A DNA stretch of 64,000 nucleotides from Leptotrichia wadei (GCF_007990445.1 NZ_AP019841.1:1984001-2048000), one strand, 5' to 3'. Positions 8,167 through 19,269 are shown, counted from the stretch's first letter. Notes: a model not told the origin generated them from the sequence alone. Program-made: numbers and translations.

Positions 8167-9864
8167 CTAATCTCTATCAAATTTCACTTCAAATTCTTTC
8201 CCCAAAAATGCAATCCCAATCTTTAAAACTTTCTCAACCCCAGCGTTTCTCAAAACTGAAGAATATTTTTTTTCATCAATTTGTCTTAATGCAATCTCAC
8301 ATTCTTTCTCAAGTTTCTCTTTTAAATTATCTTTTTCTAATTTTTCAACTAAATTCACAATTTTTAACTCAAAAATTATTCCTTCTCTTCCTCCTAAAAT
8401 ATTTTTAGGTTTCAAAAGCAAGTCATATCTACCTTTTCCTGCAAAGCCATTTGATGTAATTTCATATTCATTTCTTAATTTCAAAATCAACCCCAACATC
8501 AATCCATGATAAAATTGCTCTTTATAATTTCCATTTACATCAAAAATTCCAGTATTTTCCAATAAAATTTTATTCAGTTCAAATTTAAATTTTTCAATAT
8601 CTCCACTTTTTAATGCATTAGTAAATTTTGAAAAATTATTAGAATCTCTAAAATAAACTTCTATAAACATTTTAGAAAACATCTTCAAAATTTCTTCATT
8701 TGGAATTTTCAAATAAACTTCTTCTTCATCTTCATCGTTTTTTTTGGCTAAAGTTAAGTATCCACTATGAAAAAATAAGTTCCATATATTTTTCTCAAAA
8801 TTAGCTTCTAAATTTCCAAAAGTCATACTATCATTAATCGTTTCAAAAATATTTTCTTTATTTAAAAGTCTTGAAAACTCATCAAAAATCTCATTCTTCA
8901 ATTTTTCCAAATATAACTGAATCAATCCATTACCGCTCGTATTCACCCAATAAGGTCGCAATTTCCCCTTTTTCAAAAAATTAATAATCGACCAAGGATT
9001 ATACACTTTTGTATCTCCGAACAAATAACCATTGTACCATTTTTGAACATCTTCCAACTCATATTCCAAATTAAAATCTTTCAAAGCCTCTTCAACTTCA
9101 TCTTCCATAATCCCAAAATATTCCGTAAATTCACTATCCAAAATCGTATGAACTTCCAAATTATTCAACCCTGAAAAAATATTTTCCTTCGCAACTCTTA
9201 AAATTCCAGTTATTACACTCATTTCAAGATATTCATTATCCTTCAAAACAGATCCGTAAAAACTTTTGAAAAAATCAATAGTTTCGTTGTAATAACCATT
9301 TATATAGGAATTTATTATTGGCTGATCATACTCATCAATTAATACAATCACCTTTTTCCCATAATATTCATACAAATATTTTGACAAATTTAACAAAGAA
9401 TTTTTCCAATCTGCTAAATCTAAAGTTCTTCTTACTGAATTAAATTTTTCAATCTCAATTTCGTCCATTTTTTCAGTTAAAAATTTATATTTTGTATAAA
9501 GCCTTTCAATAATTCCTTTAACTTCTCTAAATCCGCTTTTCCAGTTTTTTTCATTATAATCTTTAAATGAAATTGAAATTACGGGAAACTCCCCTTGTTT
9601 ATTAAAATATTCACTTTTAGAAATATTAAGTCCTTCAAATAAGTTTTTGTTTTCATCTTTATTTTTAACATCAAAAAAATATTTCAACATCGATATATTC
9701 AGTGTTTTCCCAAATCGTCTTGGACGAGTGAATAATTTTACTTTTGAACGATCTTCTAAAATATTTTCAATAAATTTAGTTTTATCAAAATAATAATAAT
9801 CGTATTCTATAATTTCTTTAAAATCAGACAATCCAATCGGTAATTTCTTTTTCCTTTTTTTCAT
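8167..9864 (-). CDS. AAA-ATPase-like protein with C-terminal PD-(D/E)xK nuclease-like domain
   Basis: 565 residues. N-terminal AAA-ATPase_like domain: YYYFDKTKFI then LFTRPRRFGKTLNISML (P-loop around residues 45-55) and VIVLIDEYDQPI (Walker B region). A middle helical region contains the conserved YNGY-x-FG and PWSI motifs. The C-terminal PDDEXK_9-like domain has GKGRYDLLL and IFELKIV (Asp and Glu-x-Lys). Start 9864 after GGGGGAAT. A paralogue lies at 24693-26348. These proteins are common and multicopy in Fusobacteriota and Bacteroidota; their function is unknown, with defence or DNA-transaction roles only suspected. Codon use is as AT-rich as its neighbours. Confidence 0.88.
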   Translation of the reverse strand: MKKRKKKLPIGLSDFKEIIEYDYYYFDKTKFIENILEDRSKVKLFTRPRRFGKTLNISMLKYFFDVKNKDENKNLFEGLNISKSEYFNKQGEFPVISISFKDYNEKNWKSGFREVKGIIERLYTKYKFLTEKMDEIEIEKFNSVRRTLDLADWKNSLLNLSKYLYEYYGKKVIVLIDEYDQPIINSYINGYYNETIDFFKSFYGSVLKDNEYLEMSVITGILRVAKENIFSGLNNLEVHTILDSEFTEYFGIMEDEVEEALKDFNLEYELEDVQKWYNGYLFGDTKVYNPWSIINFLKKGKLRPYWVNTSGNGLIQLYLEKLKNEIFDEFSRLLNKENIFETINDSMTFGNLEANFEKNIWNLFFHSGYLTLAKKNDEDEEEVYLKIPNEEILKMFSKMFIEVYFRDSNNFSKFTNALKSGDIEKFKFELNKILLENTGIFDVNGNYKEQFYHGLMLGLILKLRNEYEITSNGFAGKGRYDLLLKPKNILGGREGIIFELKIVNLVEKLEKDNLKEKLEKECEIALRQIDEKKYSSVLRNAGVEKVLKIGIAFLGKEFEVKFDRD

Positions 9865-10087
9865 AATAATTCCCCCTTTTTTTTTAATACTTTTTTCAAT
9901 TTTATCAAAAATATAAACATTTTGTCAATTACATTATTTTATACTTTTTAGTAAATTTATTATAAAATTTTTTTATGAAATTTAATCTATCAATTGGAAA
10001 TGGTTATTTATTTAATTATTTAAAATTGTCACAAATAGCCTATTTATAATGCTTTTTTGATTTTAATTAAATTTTTTAAAAAAAGTG

Positions 10088-10116
10088 TTGACAAATTTGA
10101 AAAAATGTAATATTAT
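10088..10116 (+). promoter_or_regulatory. SigA-type promoter of the heat-shock operon
   Basis: TTGACA (10088-10093), exactly 17 bases, TATTAT (10111-10116), 11 bases upstream of the CIRCE operator. Confidence 0.85.
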
Positions 10117-10126
10117 ATATTTGTAG

Positions 10127-10153
10127 TTAGCAACCTAAGTTAGAGAGTGCTAA
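10127..10153 (+). promoter_or_regulatory. CIRCE operator (HrcA binding site)
   Basis: TTAGCAACC-N9-GAGTGCTAA. The right half-site is perfect against the TTAGCACTC-N9-GAGTGCTAA consensus; the left half has two mismatches. Placed between the promoter and hrcA, it allows HrcA autoregulation and repression of the chaperone genes. Confidence 0.9.
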
Positions 10154-10176
10154 CAAAAAATAAGGAAGGTGCCGAG

Positions 10177-11190
10177 ATGAATGATAGAGAGCAATTAATT
10201 TTAAAGGCTATTATCAAACATTATCTGGAATTTGGCGAGAGCGTGGGATCACGGACACTTGAGAAGAAATATAATATTGGAGTGTCTTCAGCCACTATCA
10301 GAAATACAATGGCAGATTTGGAAGATAAGGGTCTGATTGCAAAAACACATACATCTTCTGGACGTATTCCGACAAGTGAAGGATATAAGCTGTATGTCGA
10401 TGAGCTTTTGAAAATTAGGGATATTTCCCAAGAAGAAAAGGCGAAAGTCATGCAGGCGTACAATAAACGGATGAATCAAATTGATATGATATTTGAAGAA
10501 ACATCCAGGTTATTGTCAAAGATTAGTCAATATGCTGGAGTCGTTTTAGAGCCGGCATTTACGCAGGAAGGTGTAAAAAAAGTAAAACTGGTGCATATTA
10601 ATGACACGACTGTACTTGCTGTGGTTGTAATGAATTCATCCCTTACAAAAAATTTGAATATCTTTTTGGAAAATCCTGTAACTGAAAGCGAAGTTGAGAA
10701 AATAAATAATTTTTTAAATGAAAAAATTGTAAATAGTCAGTATTTTACATTATCTGATTTAAAGGATTTTTTCACAAATACAAATTTATTTTCACAAAGC
10801 GATTTTCAAGGCAACGGGATTTCAGATGAAGGAAAGTTATTTTTTGAAGGCGGAACGAATCTTATTGAAAACAATACATCTGATATTATGAACATTATAA
10901 ATCGTGTAAAATTGTTTAATAACCCAAATGATTTGCGAAATGTATTTTCACAGTTTTTGCAAATGGAAGAGTTTAAGGATGGAGAGGTAAATGTAATTTT
11001 TGGAGAAGATTTGAAAATTGCAGGACTTGAAGACTTCTCATTCGTGTTTTCAGTTTATACGTTAAATAATGCAAGAGGAATTATCGGTGTAATTGGGCCA
11101 AAGCGGATGGAATATTCAAAAACAGTTGGATTAGTTGAATATGTAGCAGAAGAAGTAAATCAATTATTAAATCAAAAAAATAAACAATAA
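10177..11190 (+). CDS. hrcA: Heat-inducible transcription repressor HrcA
   Basis: 337 residues from the ATG at 10177, which has AAGGAAGG upstream. An in-frame GTG at 10147 lies inside the CIRCE operator and is not a plausible start. N-terminal winged helix: ERQLILKAIIKHYLEFGESVGSRTLEKKY and SSATIRNTMADLEDKGLI. The recognition-wing segment KTHTSSGRIPTSEGYK is diagnostic, followed by a GAF-like/dimerisation domain. Represses its own operon through CIRCE and is stabilised by GroEL in studied systems. First gene of the operon, 18 bases before grpE. Confidence 0.97.
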   Translation: MNDREQLILKAIIKHYLEFGESVGSRTLEKKYNIGVSSATIRNTMADLEDKGLIAKTHTSSGRIPTSEGYKLYVDELLKIRDISQEEKAKVMQAYNKRMNQIDMIFEETSRLLSKISQYAGVVLEPAFTQEGVKKVKLVHINDTTVLAVVVMNSSLTKNLNIFLENPVTESEVEKINNFLNEKIVNSQYFTLSDLKDFFTNTNLFSQSDFQGNGISDEGKLFFEGGTNLIENNTSDIMNIINRVKLFNNPNDLRNVFSQFLQMEEFKDGEVNVIFGEDLKIAGLEDFSFVFSVYTLNNARGIIGVIGPKRMEYSKTVGLVEYVAEEVNQLLNQKNKQ

Positions 11191-11208
11191 AGAGAGCGGG
11201 GTTTTTAA

Positions 11209-11784
11209 ATGTCTGAAAAAGATTTAGAAAAAGAAGCTAAAGACAAAGAATCAAAAGAAACACTAGATAAAGAAACTAAAGAAGCTAAAGCTGATGATTC
11301 TGAAAAAGAAGTTAAAGAAGAAACACCTGAAGAAGTAATCGCAAAACTTGAAAAGGACTTGGAAGAATGGAAAAGTTCTTATACAAGAAAATTAGCTGAA
11401 TTTCAAAACTTCACAAAAAGAAAAGAAAATGAAGTTGCTGAAATGAAAAAATATGCTTCTGAAGGAATTATTACAAAATTATTAGATAATATTGATAATT
11501 TAGAAAGAGCTGAACAAGCTTCTGCTGAAACTAAAAACTTTGACGCATTGGTTGAAGGAGTTAATATGATTTTGAGAAATCTGAGAAATCTTTTGACTGA
11601 AGAAGGTGTTGAAGAATTGGAAGCAGCGGAAGGTGTGAAATTTAATCCTTATGAACATCAAGCGATGATGACTGAAAATGTGGAAAATTTAGACAATGAT
11701 GTTATTGTGAAAGTGTTTCAAAAAGGATATAAATTGAAAGGGAAAGTTATAAGACCAGCGATGGTAACAGTTAATAAGAAATAA
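11209..11784 (+). CDS. grpE: Nucleotide exchange factor GrpE
   Basis: 191 residues. A long Lys/Glu-rich coiled-coil N-terminus (about 1-60) leads into the GrpE core: YTRKLAEFQNFTKRKENE, then LLDNIDNLERA. The C-terminal beta domain ends VFQKGYKLKGKVIRPAMVTV, the signature segment. It releases ADP from DnaK. It sits between hrcA and an unknown gene; all are tightly spaced and co-directional, hence under CIRCE control. Confidence 0.96.
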   Translation: MSEKDLEKEAKDKESKETLDKETKEAKADDSEKEVKEETPEEVIAKLEKDLEEWKSSYTRKLAEFQNFTKRKENEVAEMKKYASEGIITKLLDNIDNLERAEQASAETKNFDALVEGVNMILRNLRNLLTEEGVEELEAAEGVKFNPYEHQAMMTENVENLDNDVIVKVFQKGYKLKGKVIRPAMVTVNKK

Positions 11785-11799
11785 CGAGAGAAGTATATT

Positions 11800-12852
11800 A
11801 TGAGAAAATTAAAGAAAAATAGTAAAGATCAAATAAATATATATTTTGAAAATAATAACATAAAGACTCAAAATATAGGAGAAATAGAAATCTCTTCTTT
11901 AGCAAATTATGACACTGCTAAATCAAAACCTAAAATTTATTACAGTAAGGAAATTTTTTTAGATAGTAATATTATTGGTAAATTTACAGTTTTGGATAAA
12001 ATGAATTTAAAAGATAAAAATTCTTTTATAAGTTTATTTCAAAATATGGAATATACATGGAATATTTTCCCATATATATGGGAAAATGCTGGTAAGAAAA
12101 AATTGAAGTTACAAGAAGATAGAGACATTATAATTCAAACATTGAAAAATTATGAGAATTTTGCTAGAAAATATAGCACGAATATTGAAAAAGATAGTAT
12201 TGGTAATGAAGTAAATAAATATTGGAGTATAATTGAGGAAATTAATGGTAATAAAAAATATTTGTTAGTATATAATACGATATATGCAATGGTATTATAT
12301 TCATTTTATATAAAAATAATTAAGATAGCCAATAAATATGCTAAGAAAAAATATATACAAGAATTAATAGATTTCATTGAAAGAATAGGTGTATATCTGG
12401 AAAATGAAACTCTTCTATGTATGGAATATTTGAAAGATAATACAGAACTTTGTCCAAAATTTTTTAAGATAGATAATTTGACAAAAGATGTATTAGAAAA
12501 AATAAGAAATAGATCATGGGATTTATTTCATTTAAGATTTATAGAGGAAGATTTTGTTATGAATGAAGATATAATATTTCCATATATTGCAACAGATGAT
12601 AAAGGATTTAAAATTGTAATAAAATTTAATCCAATAAAACAAATTATAATAGAAAATGGTATAGTTATACCTGTACATGAAAAAAATATTTTGACTGAAA
12701 ACAGTGATTATGCAAAAGTGATAGAGAAATTAAAAAATAAATACAGATTCGAAAAAATGGTAGAATCATCTTATGATGAAAAATTATTAAAAATAGAACA
12801 AGTAATAAAAGATATTAAGAATAAAATAAAAAATGAAATATCAAAATTATAA
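11800..12852 (+). CDS. Unknown 350-residue protein inserted between grpE and dnaK
   Basis: No family recognised with confidence. The protein is Lys/Ile/Asn-rich and cytoplasmic-looking, without a signal peptide. Segments of note: KEIFLDSNIIGKFTVLD near residues 48-64, which superficially resembles the first Asp strand of a PIN-type nuclease; a hydrophobic stretch YNTIYAMVLYSFYIKIIKIA (about 158-177); RNRSWDLFHLRFIEEDF (about 230-246); and a Lys-rich coiled C-terminus. It begins 15 bases after grpE and ends 22 bases before dnaK, so it should be heat-shock co-regulated. Codon use is even more AT-rich than grpE and dnaK, suggesting later insertion. It could be a stress toxin or defence gene; that is speculation. 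Confidence 0.7.
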   Translation: MRKLKKNSKDQINIYFENNNIKTQNIGEIEISSLANYDTAKSKPKIYYSKEIFLDSNIIGKFTVLDKMNLKDKNSFISLFQNMEYTWNIFPYIWENAGKKKLKLQEDRDIIIQTLKNYENFARKYSTNIEKDSIGNEVNKYWSIIEEINGNKKYLLVYNTIYAMVLYSFYIKIIKIANKYAKKKYIQELIDFIERIGVYLENETLLCMEYLKDNTELCPKFFKIDNLTKDVLEKIRNRSWDLFHLRFIEEDFVMNEDIIFPYIATDDKGFKIVIKFNPIKQIIIENGIVIPVHEKNILTENSDYAKVIEKLKNKYRFEKMVESSYDEKLLKIEQVIKDIKNKIKNEISKL

Positions 12853-12859
12853 ATTTTAA

Positions 12860-14701
<1,842 letters not shown>

Positions 14702-14740
14702 TTTTAAAAAATAAGAAATTTAAATAAGAATATTATGAAG

Positions 14741-14768
14741 GAAGGGGAAGTTGTTCTCCTTCTTTTGT
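14741..14768 (+). terminator. Terminator after dnaK
   Basis: Stem GAAGGGGAA (14741-14749)/TTCTCCTTC (14754-14762) with a GTTG loop, then TTTTG. It ends the hrcA-grpE-X-dnaK transcript before the epimerase gene. Confidence 0.8.
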
Positions 14769-14863
14769 AGAAATAATTGATTTTTAAAAAAGTGTCTGGA
14801 ATTATTGGATTTGGAATTGAGGTTATGGTAAGAATAAATTCTTTATAGAGGATGTGTTAAAAG

Positions 14864-15745
14864 ATGGAAAGTACAATAAATACCCTAAAATATGGAAATA
14901 TTGAAATTGCAGTTGCGGATAGAGGAGCGGAATTACGAAGTTACAAAGTAGATGGAGAAGAGTTTATGTGGGACAGGAATCCTGAGTTTTGGGCTGCCAG
15001 TTCACCTGTGTTGTTTCCGTTTGTTGGAACTATAAAAAATGGGGCTTATAGTTTTGATGGGGAAAAGTATGAAATTTCTACACGGCATGGGTTTGCTCGG
15101 ACTGAGGATTTTGAACTGGTTGAGAAGTCTGAAAACTTTTTGAAGTTTAGGTTTTCTTCTAATAAGGAAACTTTGGAGAAGTATCCGTTTGAGTTTGAAT
15201 TGTTTATAACTTATACAATTGTTGGAAATACTCTGGAGATCGGGTATAATGTTGTGAATAAAAATGATTCTGATATATATTTTTCGCTTGGAACACATCC
15301 TGCATTTGCACTTGATGTAAATGATGACATAAAATTGAGTGATTATTATTTGGAATTTGAGAAAAATGAGACTTCAAAGAAATATAAATTGAATGAAAAA
15401 GGGCTTGTTTTAGATGAAAAAGCTGATTGCTTGAATAATGAAAATAAATTGCATATTACTGAAACAGTGTTTGATGATGATGCGATAATTTTTGAAGACT
15501 TGAAATCAGAAAAGGTTGTGATAAAAAATAGTAAAAATTCAAAAGAGTTAAGTGTTAAATATAAAGGTTTTCATTATGTTGCATTTTGGAGCAAATCGAA
15601 AGCTCCGTTTGTGTGCATAGAGCCTTGGTATGGAATTTCTGATTTTGAGAATACGAGCGGGAAATTAGAAGAAAAAATTGGAATTTTGAAATTGGAAGCT
15701 GGAGAGGAATTTTTTGCAAAATTAGTTATTGAAGGAAAAAAATAA
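14864..15745 (+). CDS. Aldose 1-epimerase family protein (LacX-like)
   Basis: 293 residues. Galactose-mutarotase-like beta sandwich: AVADRGAELRSYKVDGEEFMW, SSPVLFPFVGTIKNGAY, ISTRHGFAR (catalytic-site His), FSLGTHPAFAL (second conserved His) and the distal CIEPWYGISDFEN with the general-base-type Glu. These fit the LacX/YihR-like subgroup, which interconverts sugar anomers; the exact sugar is unknown. It starts 162 bases after dnaK, beyond the terminator, and so is probably separately transcribed. Confidence 0.88.
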   Translation: MESTINTLKYGNIEIAVADRGAELRSYKVDGEEFMWDRNPEFWAASSPVLFPFVGTIKNGAYSFDGEKYEISTRHGFARTEDFELVEKSENFLKFRFSSNKETLEKYPFEFELFITYTIVGNTLEIGYNVVNKNDSDIYFSLGTHPAFALDVNDDIKLSDYYLEFEKNETSKKYKLNEKGLVLDEKADCLNNENKLHITETVFDDDAIIFEDLKSEKVVIKNSKNSKELSVKYKGFHYVAFWSKSKAPFVCIEPWYGISDFENTSGKLEEKIGILKLEAGEEFFAKLVIEGKK

Positions 15746-15931
15746 ACAAAAATTTAAATTTTATATTGGATTTATTGGAAAATTAAGTTATAATATATTC
15801 AATTAACTTTAAAACTGATTATTAAACAATTATATTTTTAGTATGATATTTAAGGTTTAATGTAGACTAAAAAATTATAAGTTCCATTAGTTGACAATAT
15901 TTTTATGGAATTATAATAGAAGGAAGTGAAA

Positions 15932-16414
15932 ATGTTAGATGTACTAAAAAATAATTTAAAAAAGTTTTCAATTTTTGTAGGTGCATTTTCGTTTGGAAGA
16001 TTATTTTATAATTATGGCATTAATTTCTTTAATTTACATATAATTATATATTTTATAATCATGTTAGGAATTTGTTTTTTCGTTAGCAAATCACTAAAAA
16101 TAGGATTTGAAAATGCGATTGTTGAAACTTTTTTATTAGTTTTAATTCATATATTTCAATTGAATATAAGTTTTAAATCATTTTTATATGGAGTTGCCAT
16201 ATTTATTTCAATTAGTTCAATTTTTAATAAAATAAGAGAGTCTGGAAAAGGAAAGGATTCCATTACAGGGATTTTATATTTATTAATTGCCTTAACAGTA
16301 CTATTTGTATTTTATAAAAATCCAGGTTCTATATTGTACTTTAGAGGTGTAGAAAATATAACTAACGAAATGTTAATATTGTTTGGGTTAATAAGTTTAA
16401 TTGGAAGTATTTAA
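15932..16414 (+). CDS. Hypothetical integral membrane protein
   Basis: About 160 residues starting at the ATG at 15932 with AGGAAG upstream; an in-frame GTG lies at 15926. Four to five hydrophobic segments: about 14-32, 35-50, 60-80, 110-126 and 138-158. The loops are basic. No family recognised. It lies between the epimerase gene and dnaJ. Confidence 0.6.
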   Translation: MLDVLKNNLKKFSIFVGAFSFGRLFYNYGINFFNLHIIIYFIIMLGICFFVSKSLKIGFENAIVETFLLVLIHIFQLNISFKSFLYGVAIFISISSIFNKIRESGKGKDSITGILYLLIALTVLFVFYKNPGSILYFRGVENITNEMLILFGLISLIGSI

Positions 16415-16533
16415 ATTTATTGTACCAAAAATAAAATTAAAGTTTTTGAATAAATAATTATAATTTATAAAAAATAAAAAACATAAATAGATAAAATAAA
16501 ATTTGCAGAAGCGGAAAGGATAAAAGATAGAAA

Positions 16534-17724
16534 ATGGCAAAAAAAGATTATTATGAAGTGCTTGGCGTACCTAAAAACGCTTCGGAACAGGATATAAAAA
16601 AAGCGTATAGGAGTATGGCGAAAAAATATCATCCAGATAGAAATAAGGATAATCCTGAAGCTGAAGCCAAATTTAAGGAAGTACAGGAAGCAAATGAAGT
16701 ATTAAGCGATCCGCAAAAAAGAGCGGCTTATGACCAGTATGGACATGCGGCATTTGAAAATGGAGGAGCTGGAGCAGGTGGCTTTGGTGGACAAGGCTTC
16801 GGTGGACAAGGTTTTGGCGGTGCTGGCGGATTTGATTTTGAAGATTTAGGAGATATTTTTGGAAGCTTTGGAAGTTTTTTTGGTGGAAGAGGTCAAGCTC
16901 AAAGTCAAGGACCAAAAGTGCATAGAGGAGATGATTTAAGATACAACTTGGTATTAACTCTTGAAGAAGTGGCTTTTGGTGTAGAAAAAGAATTAAAATA
17001 TAAAAGAAATGGACAATGTCACACTTGTCATGGAAGCGGTGCTGAACCTGGACACGGTACAAAAACATGTGATAAATGTAATGGTTCGGGACATATAAAA
17101 GTTCAGCAAAGAACATTATTTGGAATGGCAAGCGGAATACAGGAATGTGATAAGTGTCACGGAACTGGAAAAATACCTGAAAAAGAATGTCATACTTGTC
17201 ATGGAACAGGTTTGGAAAGAGAAACATTTACGAAAAAGGTAAGATTCCCGTCAGGTCTTCAAACTGGACAAAAATTAATAGTAAGAGGATGTGGAGATGC
17301 AGGAGCAAACGGTGGAATCTTTGGAGATTTAAGAGTATATATAACTGTTGCAAAACATGATATTTTTGATAGAATAAGTGAATATGACATTTGTTGTGAA
17401 GTTCCTTTAAAAATGACAACAGCTATTTTAGGTGGCGAAGTAGAAGTACCTACACTTAATGGTAAGAAAAAAATTGTAATTCCAGAAGGAACTCAAAACG
17501 GAAAAATCTTTAGATTGAAAAATGAAGGAATAAAATATAGCCGAAGTGAAAACAGAGGAGATGAAATTGTAGAAATAAAAGTAGAAACTCCAACAAATCT
17601 TACTGACAAGCAAAAGGAAATTTTACGTGAATTTGACGGTTCGCTTGACAATAAGAAAAATTATAAAAAAGCTCATTCATTTAAAGACAAAATAAAAAGA
17701 TTTTTCAGTAAATTTGAAAATTGA
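16534..17724 (+). CDS. dnaJ: Chaperone DnaJ (Hsp40)
   Basis: 396 residues, full type I DnaJ. J domain with YHPDRN (HPD at about 34-36), then a Gly/Phe-rich linker of repeated GFGGQ units. Four CxxCxGxG zinc repeats follow: [24 protein letters not shown] and CHTCHGTG. C-terminal substrate-binding domains contain [17 protein letters not shown]. It stimulates DnaK ATPase activity and delivers substrates. Here it is separated from dnaK by two unrelated genes and a terminator. The start has GCGGAAAGG upstream. I saw no separate CIRCE site before it. Confidence 0.97.
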   Translation: MAKKDYYEVLGVPKNASEQDIKKAYRSMAKKYHPDRNKDNPEAEAKFKEVQEANEVLSDPQKRAAYDQYGHAAFENGGAGAGGFGGQGFGGQGFGGAGGFDFEDLGDIFGSFGSFFGGRGQAQSQGPKVHRGDDLRYNLVLTLEEVAFGVEKELKYKRNGQCHTCHGSGAEPGHGTKTCDKCNGSGHIKVQQRTLFGMASGIQECDKCHGTGKIPEKECHTCHGTGLERETFTKKVRFPSGLQTGQKLIVRGCGDAGANGGIFGDLRVYITVAKHDIFDRISEYDICCEVPLKMTTAILGGEVEVPTLNGKKKIVIPEGTQNGKIFRLKNEGIKYSRSENRGDEIVEIKVETPTNLTDKQKEILREFDGSLDNKKNYKKAHSFKDKIKRFFSKFEN

Positions 17725-17780
17725 AAATTCTGGCAATCATAAAAATAAAGATTGATAAAAATTATATTATATTTAAATAA

Positions 17781-17817
17781 AAATACTCTGATTTAAATTA
17801 ATTGGAGTATTTTTTTA
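17781..17817 (+). terminator. Terminator after dnaJ
   Basis: Stem AAATACTC (17781-17788)/GAGTATTT (17805-17812) and a T run. Confidence 0.8.
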
Positions 17818-18135
17818 TTATTCCCTTTGATACCAGATTTACTTACAAAGATTAAAGACTTTTGTCAATAAATAAAATATAATTTTAATTTAATGAAATT
17901 TAATATTGAGAACAATAAACCTTTGATAACTATGTAAACTTAAAATTTAGTAAAACAAATATCCTGAAGCAGGTAAAAAACTTAAGTTATCAAATATATC
18001 AAATACTAATATCAAAAGAATTTGAATATATTCCTAAAAACAAGAATATTATAATAGAATAATAACAAAAATCACATTATTTTAAAGTATAATATTAATT
18101 AATTCAAAAAATTAAAAAAAGGAAGGAAAAGTACA
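17818..18135. other. Intergenic stretch before the aquaporin gene
   Basis: No gene seen. It contains an inverted pair TTGATAACT (around 17932)/AGTTATCAA (around 17984) about 50 bases apart, of unknown meaning, and a TATAAT-like -10 near 18089 that could serve the aquaporin gene. Confidence 0.4.
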
Positions 18136-18791
18136 ATGAAAAAGTATGTAGCAGAATTTATTGGTACAGCTGTCCTAGTTCTATTCGGTTGTGGAACTGC
18201 AGCAGTTTTAGGTACAAAAGGTAGCGAAGTCAATGTCGCCTACTTAGCAACAGCCTTTGCATTTGGATTATCAATCGTAGCAATGGCCTAGGAAACATAT
18301 CAGGATGCCATATCAACCCTGCAGTTTCGATCGGAGTTTTATTATCAGGAAAAATGAGCATTAAAGACTTTATTGGATATGTTATTGCTCAATTTTTAGG
18401 AGGAATCTTTGGAGCATTTATCTTAATGTCATTGATTGGAAAAGAACATGGATTAGGTACAAACGGATTATTTGATGCAAGTATTGGAAAATCATTATTA
18501 ATTGAAATTATTTTAACATTTGTATTTGTAATCGCAATTTTAGGAGTCACTTCAAAAGTCTCAAATGGAGCGGTTGCAGGATTAGTAATCGGTTTGTCAT
18601 TAACTTTAATTCATATTTTTGGAATTCACTTTACAGGAACATCTGTAAATCCAGCAAGAAGTTTTGGCCCAGCATTATTTATGGGTGGAGATGCATTAAC
18701 ATCAGTTTGGGTATTTATTGTAGCACCTCTAATTGGTGGAGCATTAGCAGCCCTTTGTTATAAATGGTTATCTGCTGAAATTGAAGAATAA
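18136..18791 (+). pseudogene. aqpZ: Aquaporin/MIP channel, frameshifted
   Basis: The start at 18136 (GGAAGGA upstream) encodes MKKYVAEFIGTAVLVLFGCG, the typical AqpZ first helix, up to VAMA. There TAG at 18289-18291 stops the frame. The downstream frame carries GNISGCHINPAVSIG (first NPA) and GTSVNPARSFGPALF (second NPA). Family members read A-Y-S-I-G at the junction, so about seven bases are missing between GCC-TA and GGA. Both NPA motifs and six membrane spans are otherwise preserved, so inactivation is recent, unless this is a sequencing error. Water or small-solute channel when intact; the AqpZ rather than GlpF assignment is tentative. Confidence 0.85.
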
Positions 18792-18831
18792 CGAAAATTA
18801 AAAGTTATTTTTCCTTTTAAAAATAAACTAA

Positions 18832-18872
18832 AAAAACTGCATTTCTTATTTATTTAAGTGCAGTTTTTATTT
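18832..18872 (+). terminator. Terminator after the aquaporin gene
   Basis: AAAAACTGCA (18832-18841)/TGCAGTTTTT (18859-18868) perfect stem ending in T-rich sequence. Confidence 0.8.
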
Positions 18873-18877
18873 AATTT

Positions 18878-19072
18878 TTATTTTTTTAAAATCCTAATAC
18901 TATTGTCAACATCACATCTTTCGAGTTTAGTTCCCATAAATGCAGCTTTAAATTCCCATTTCTCATTTATCCCAGCATTATCAACTGTATCTTCCTGTCT
19001 TCCCCAATTCATTTCCAGCTTCATCATAACAAGAAATTGAAATTTTAATAAAAAAAAACATAAATCATCCAC
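18878..19072 (-). pseudogene. Possible protein-gene remnant
   Basis: A 64-codon leftward frame whose second half (KLEMNWGRQEDTVDNAGINEKWEF...) has a protein-like charged composition unlike noise in this AT-rich DNA. It has no good ribosome binding site and no recognised family. It may be the tail of a lost gene beside the island border. Confidence 0.25.
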
Positions 19073-19127
19073 AATAACTTTATGAATCTTTATGTTAATA
19101 TCAATACTATATTTATTTTTTTGTTTA

Positions 19128-19207
19128 AATGGTGCCCACGCATAGTTATTTAGCTAAAAATGTGTATTTGAAAGATAAAAGTTGTCAGTAAGTTGCCAGT
19201 AAAATTT
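19128..19207. repeat. Putative left border repeat of the accessory island
   Basis: AATGGTGCCCA (19128-19138) equals the 11 bases at 28014-28024 that cover the tRNA-Phe 3' end. A second segment, AGTTGTCAGTAAGTTGCC... at 19180-19207, matches 25 of 28 bases in direct orientation with 27859-27886. Possible attachment-site remnant; no integrase gene remains. Confidence 0.35.
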
Positions 19208-19269
19208 CAGTTACTTTTTTAAAATTTCTTTTCATAAAATTTCAAATTCTCACCCTAAATTGTAATATT

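Noticed and set aside
10147-10176. GTG start for hrcA giving an N-terminal extension
   Set aside because: The codon lies inside the CIRCE operator; the ATG at 10177 has a proper ribosome binding site and matches HrcA N-termini.
16673-17227. Long antisense frame inside dnaJ
   Set aside because: It is the shadow of the Gly/Cys-rich coding region, with no ribosome site and an implausible His/Leu/Phe-rich product.
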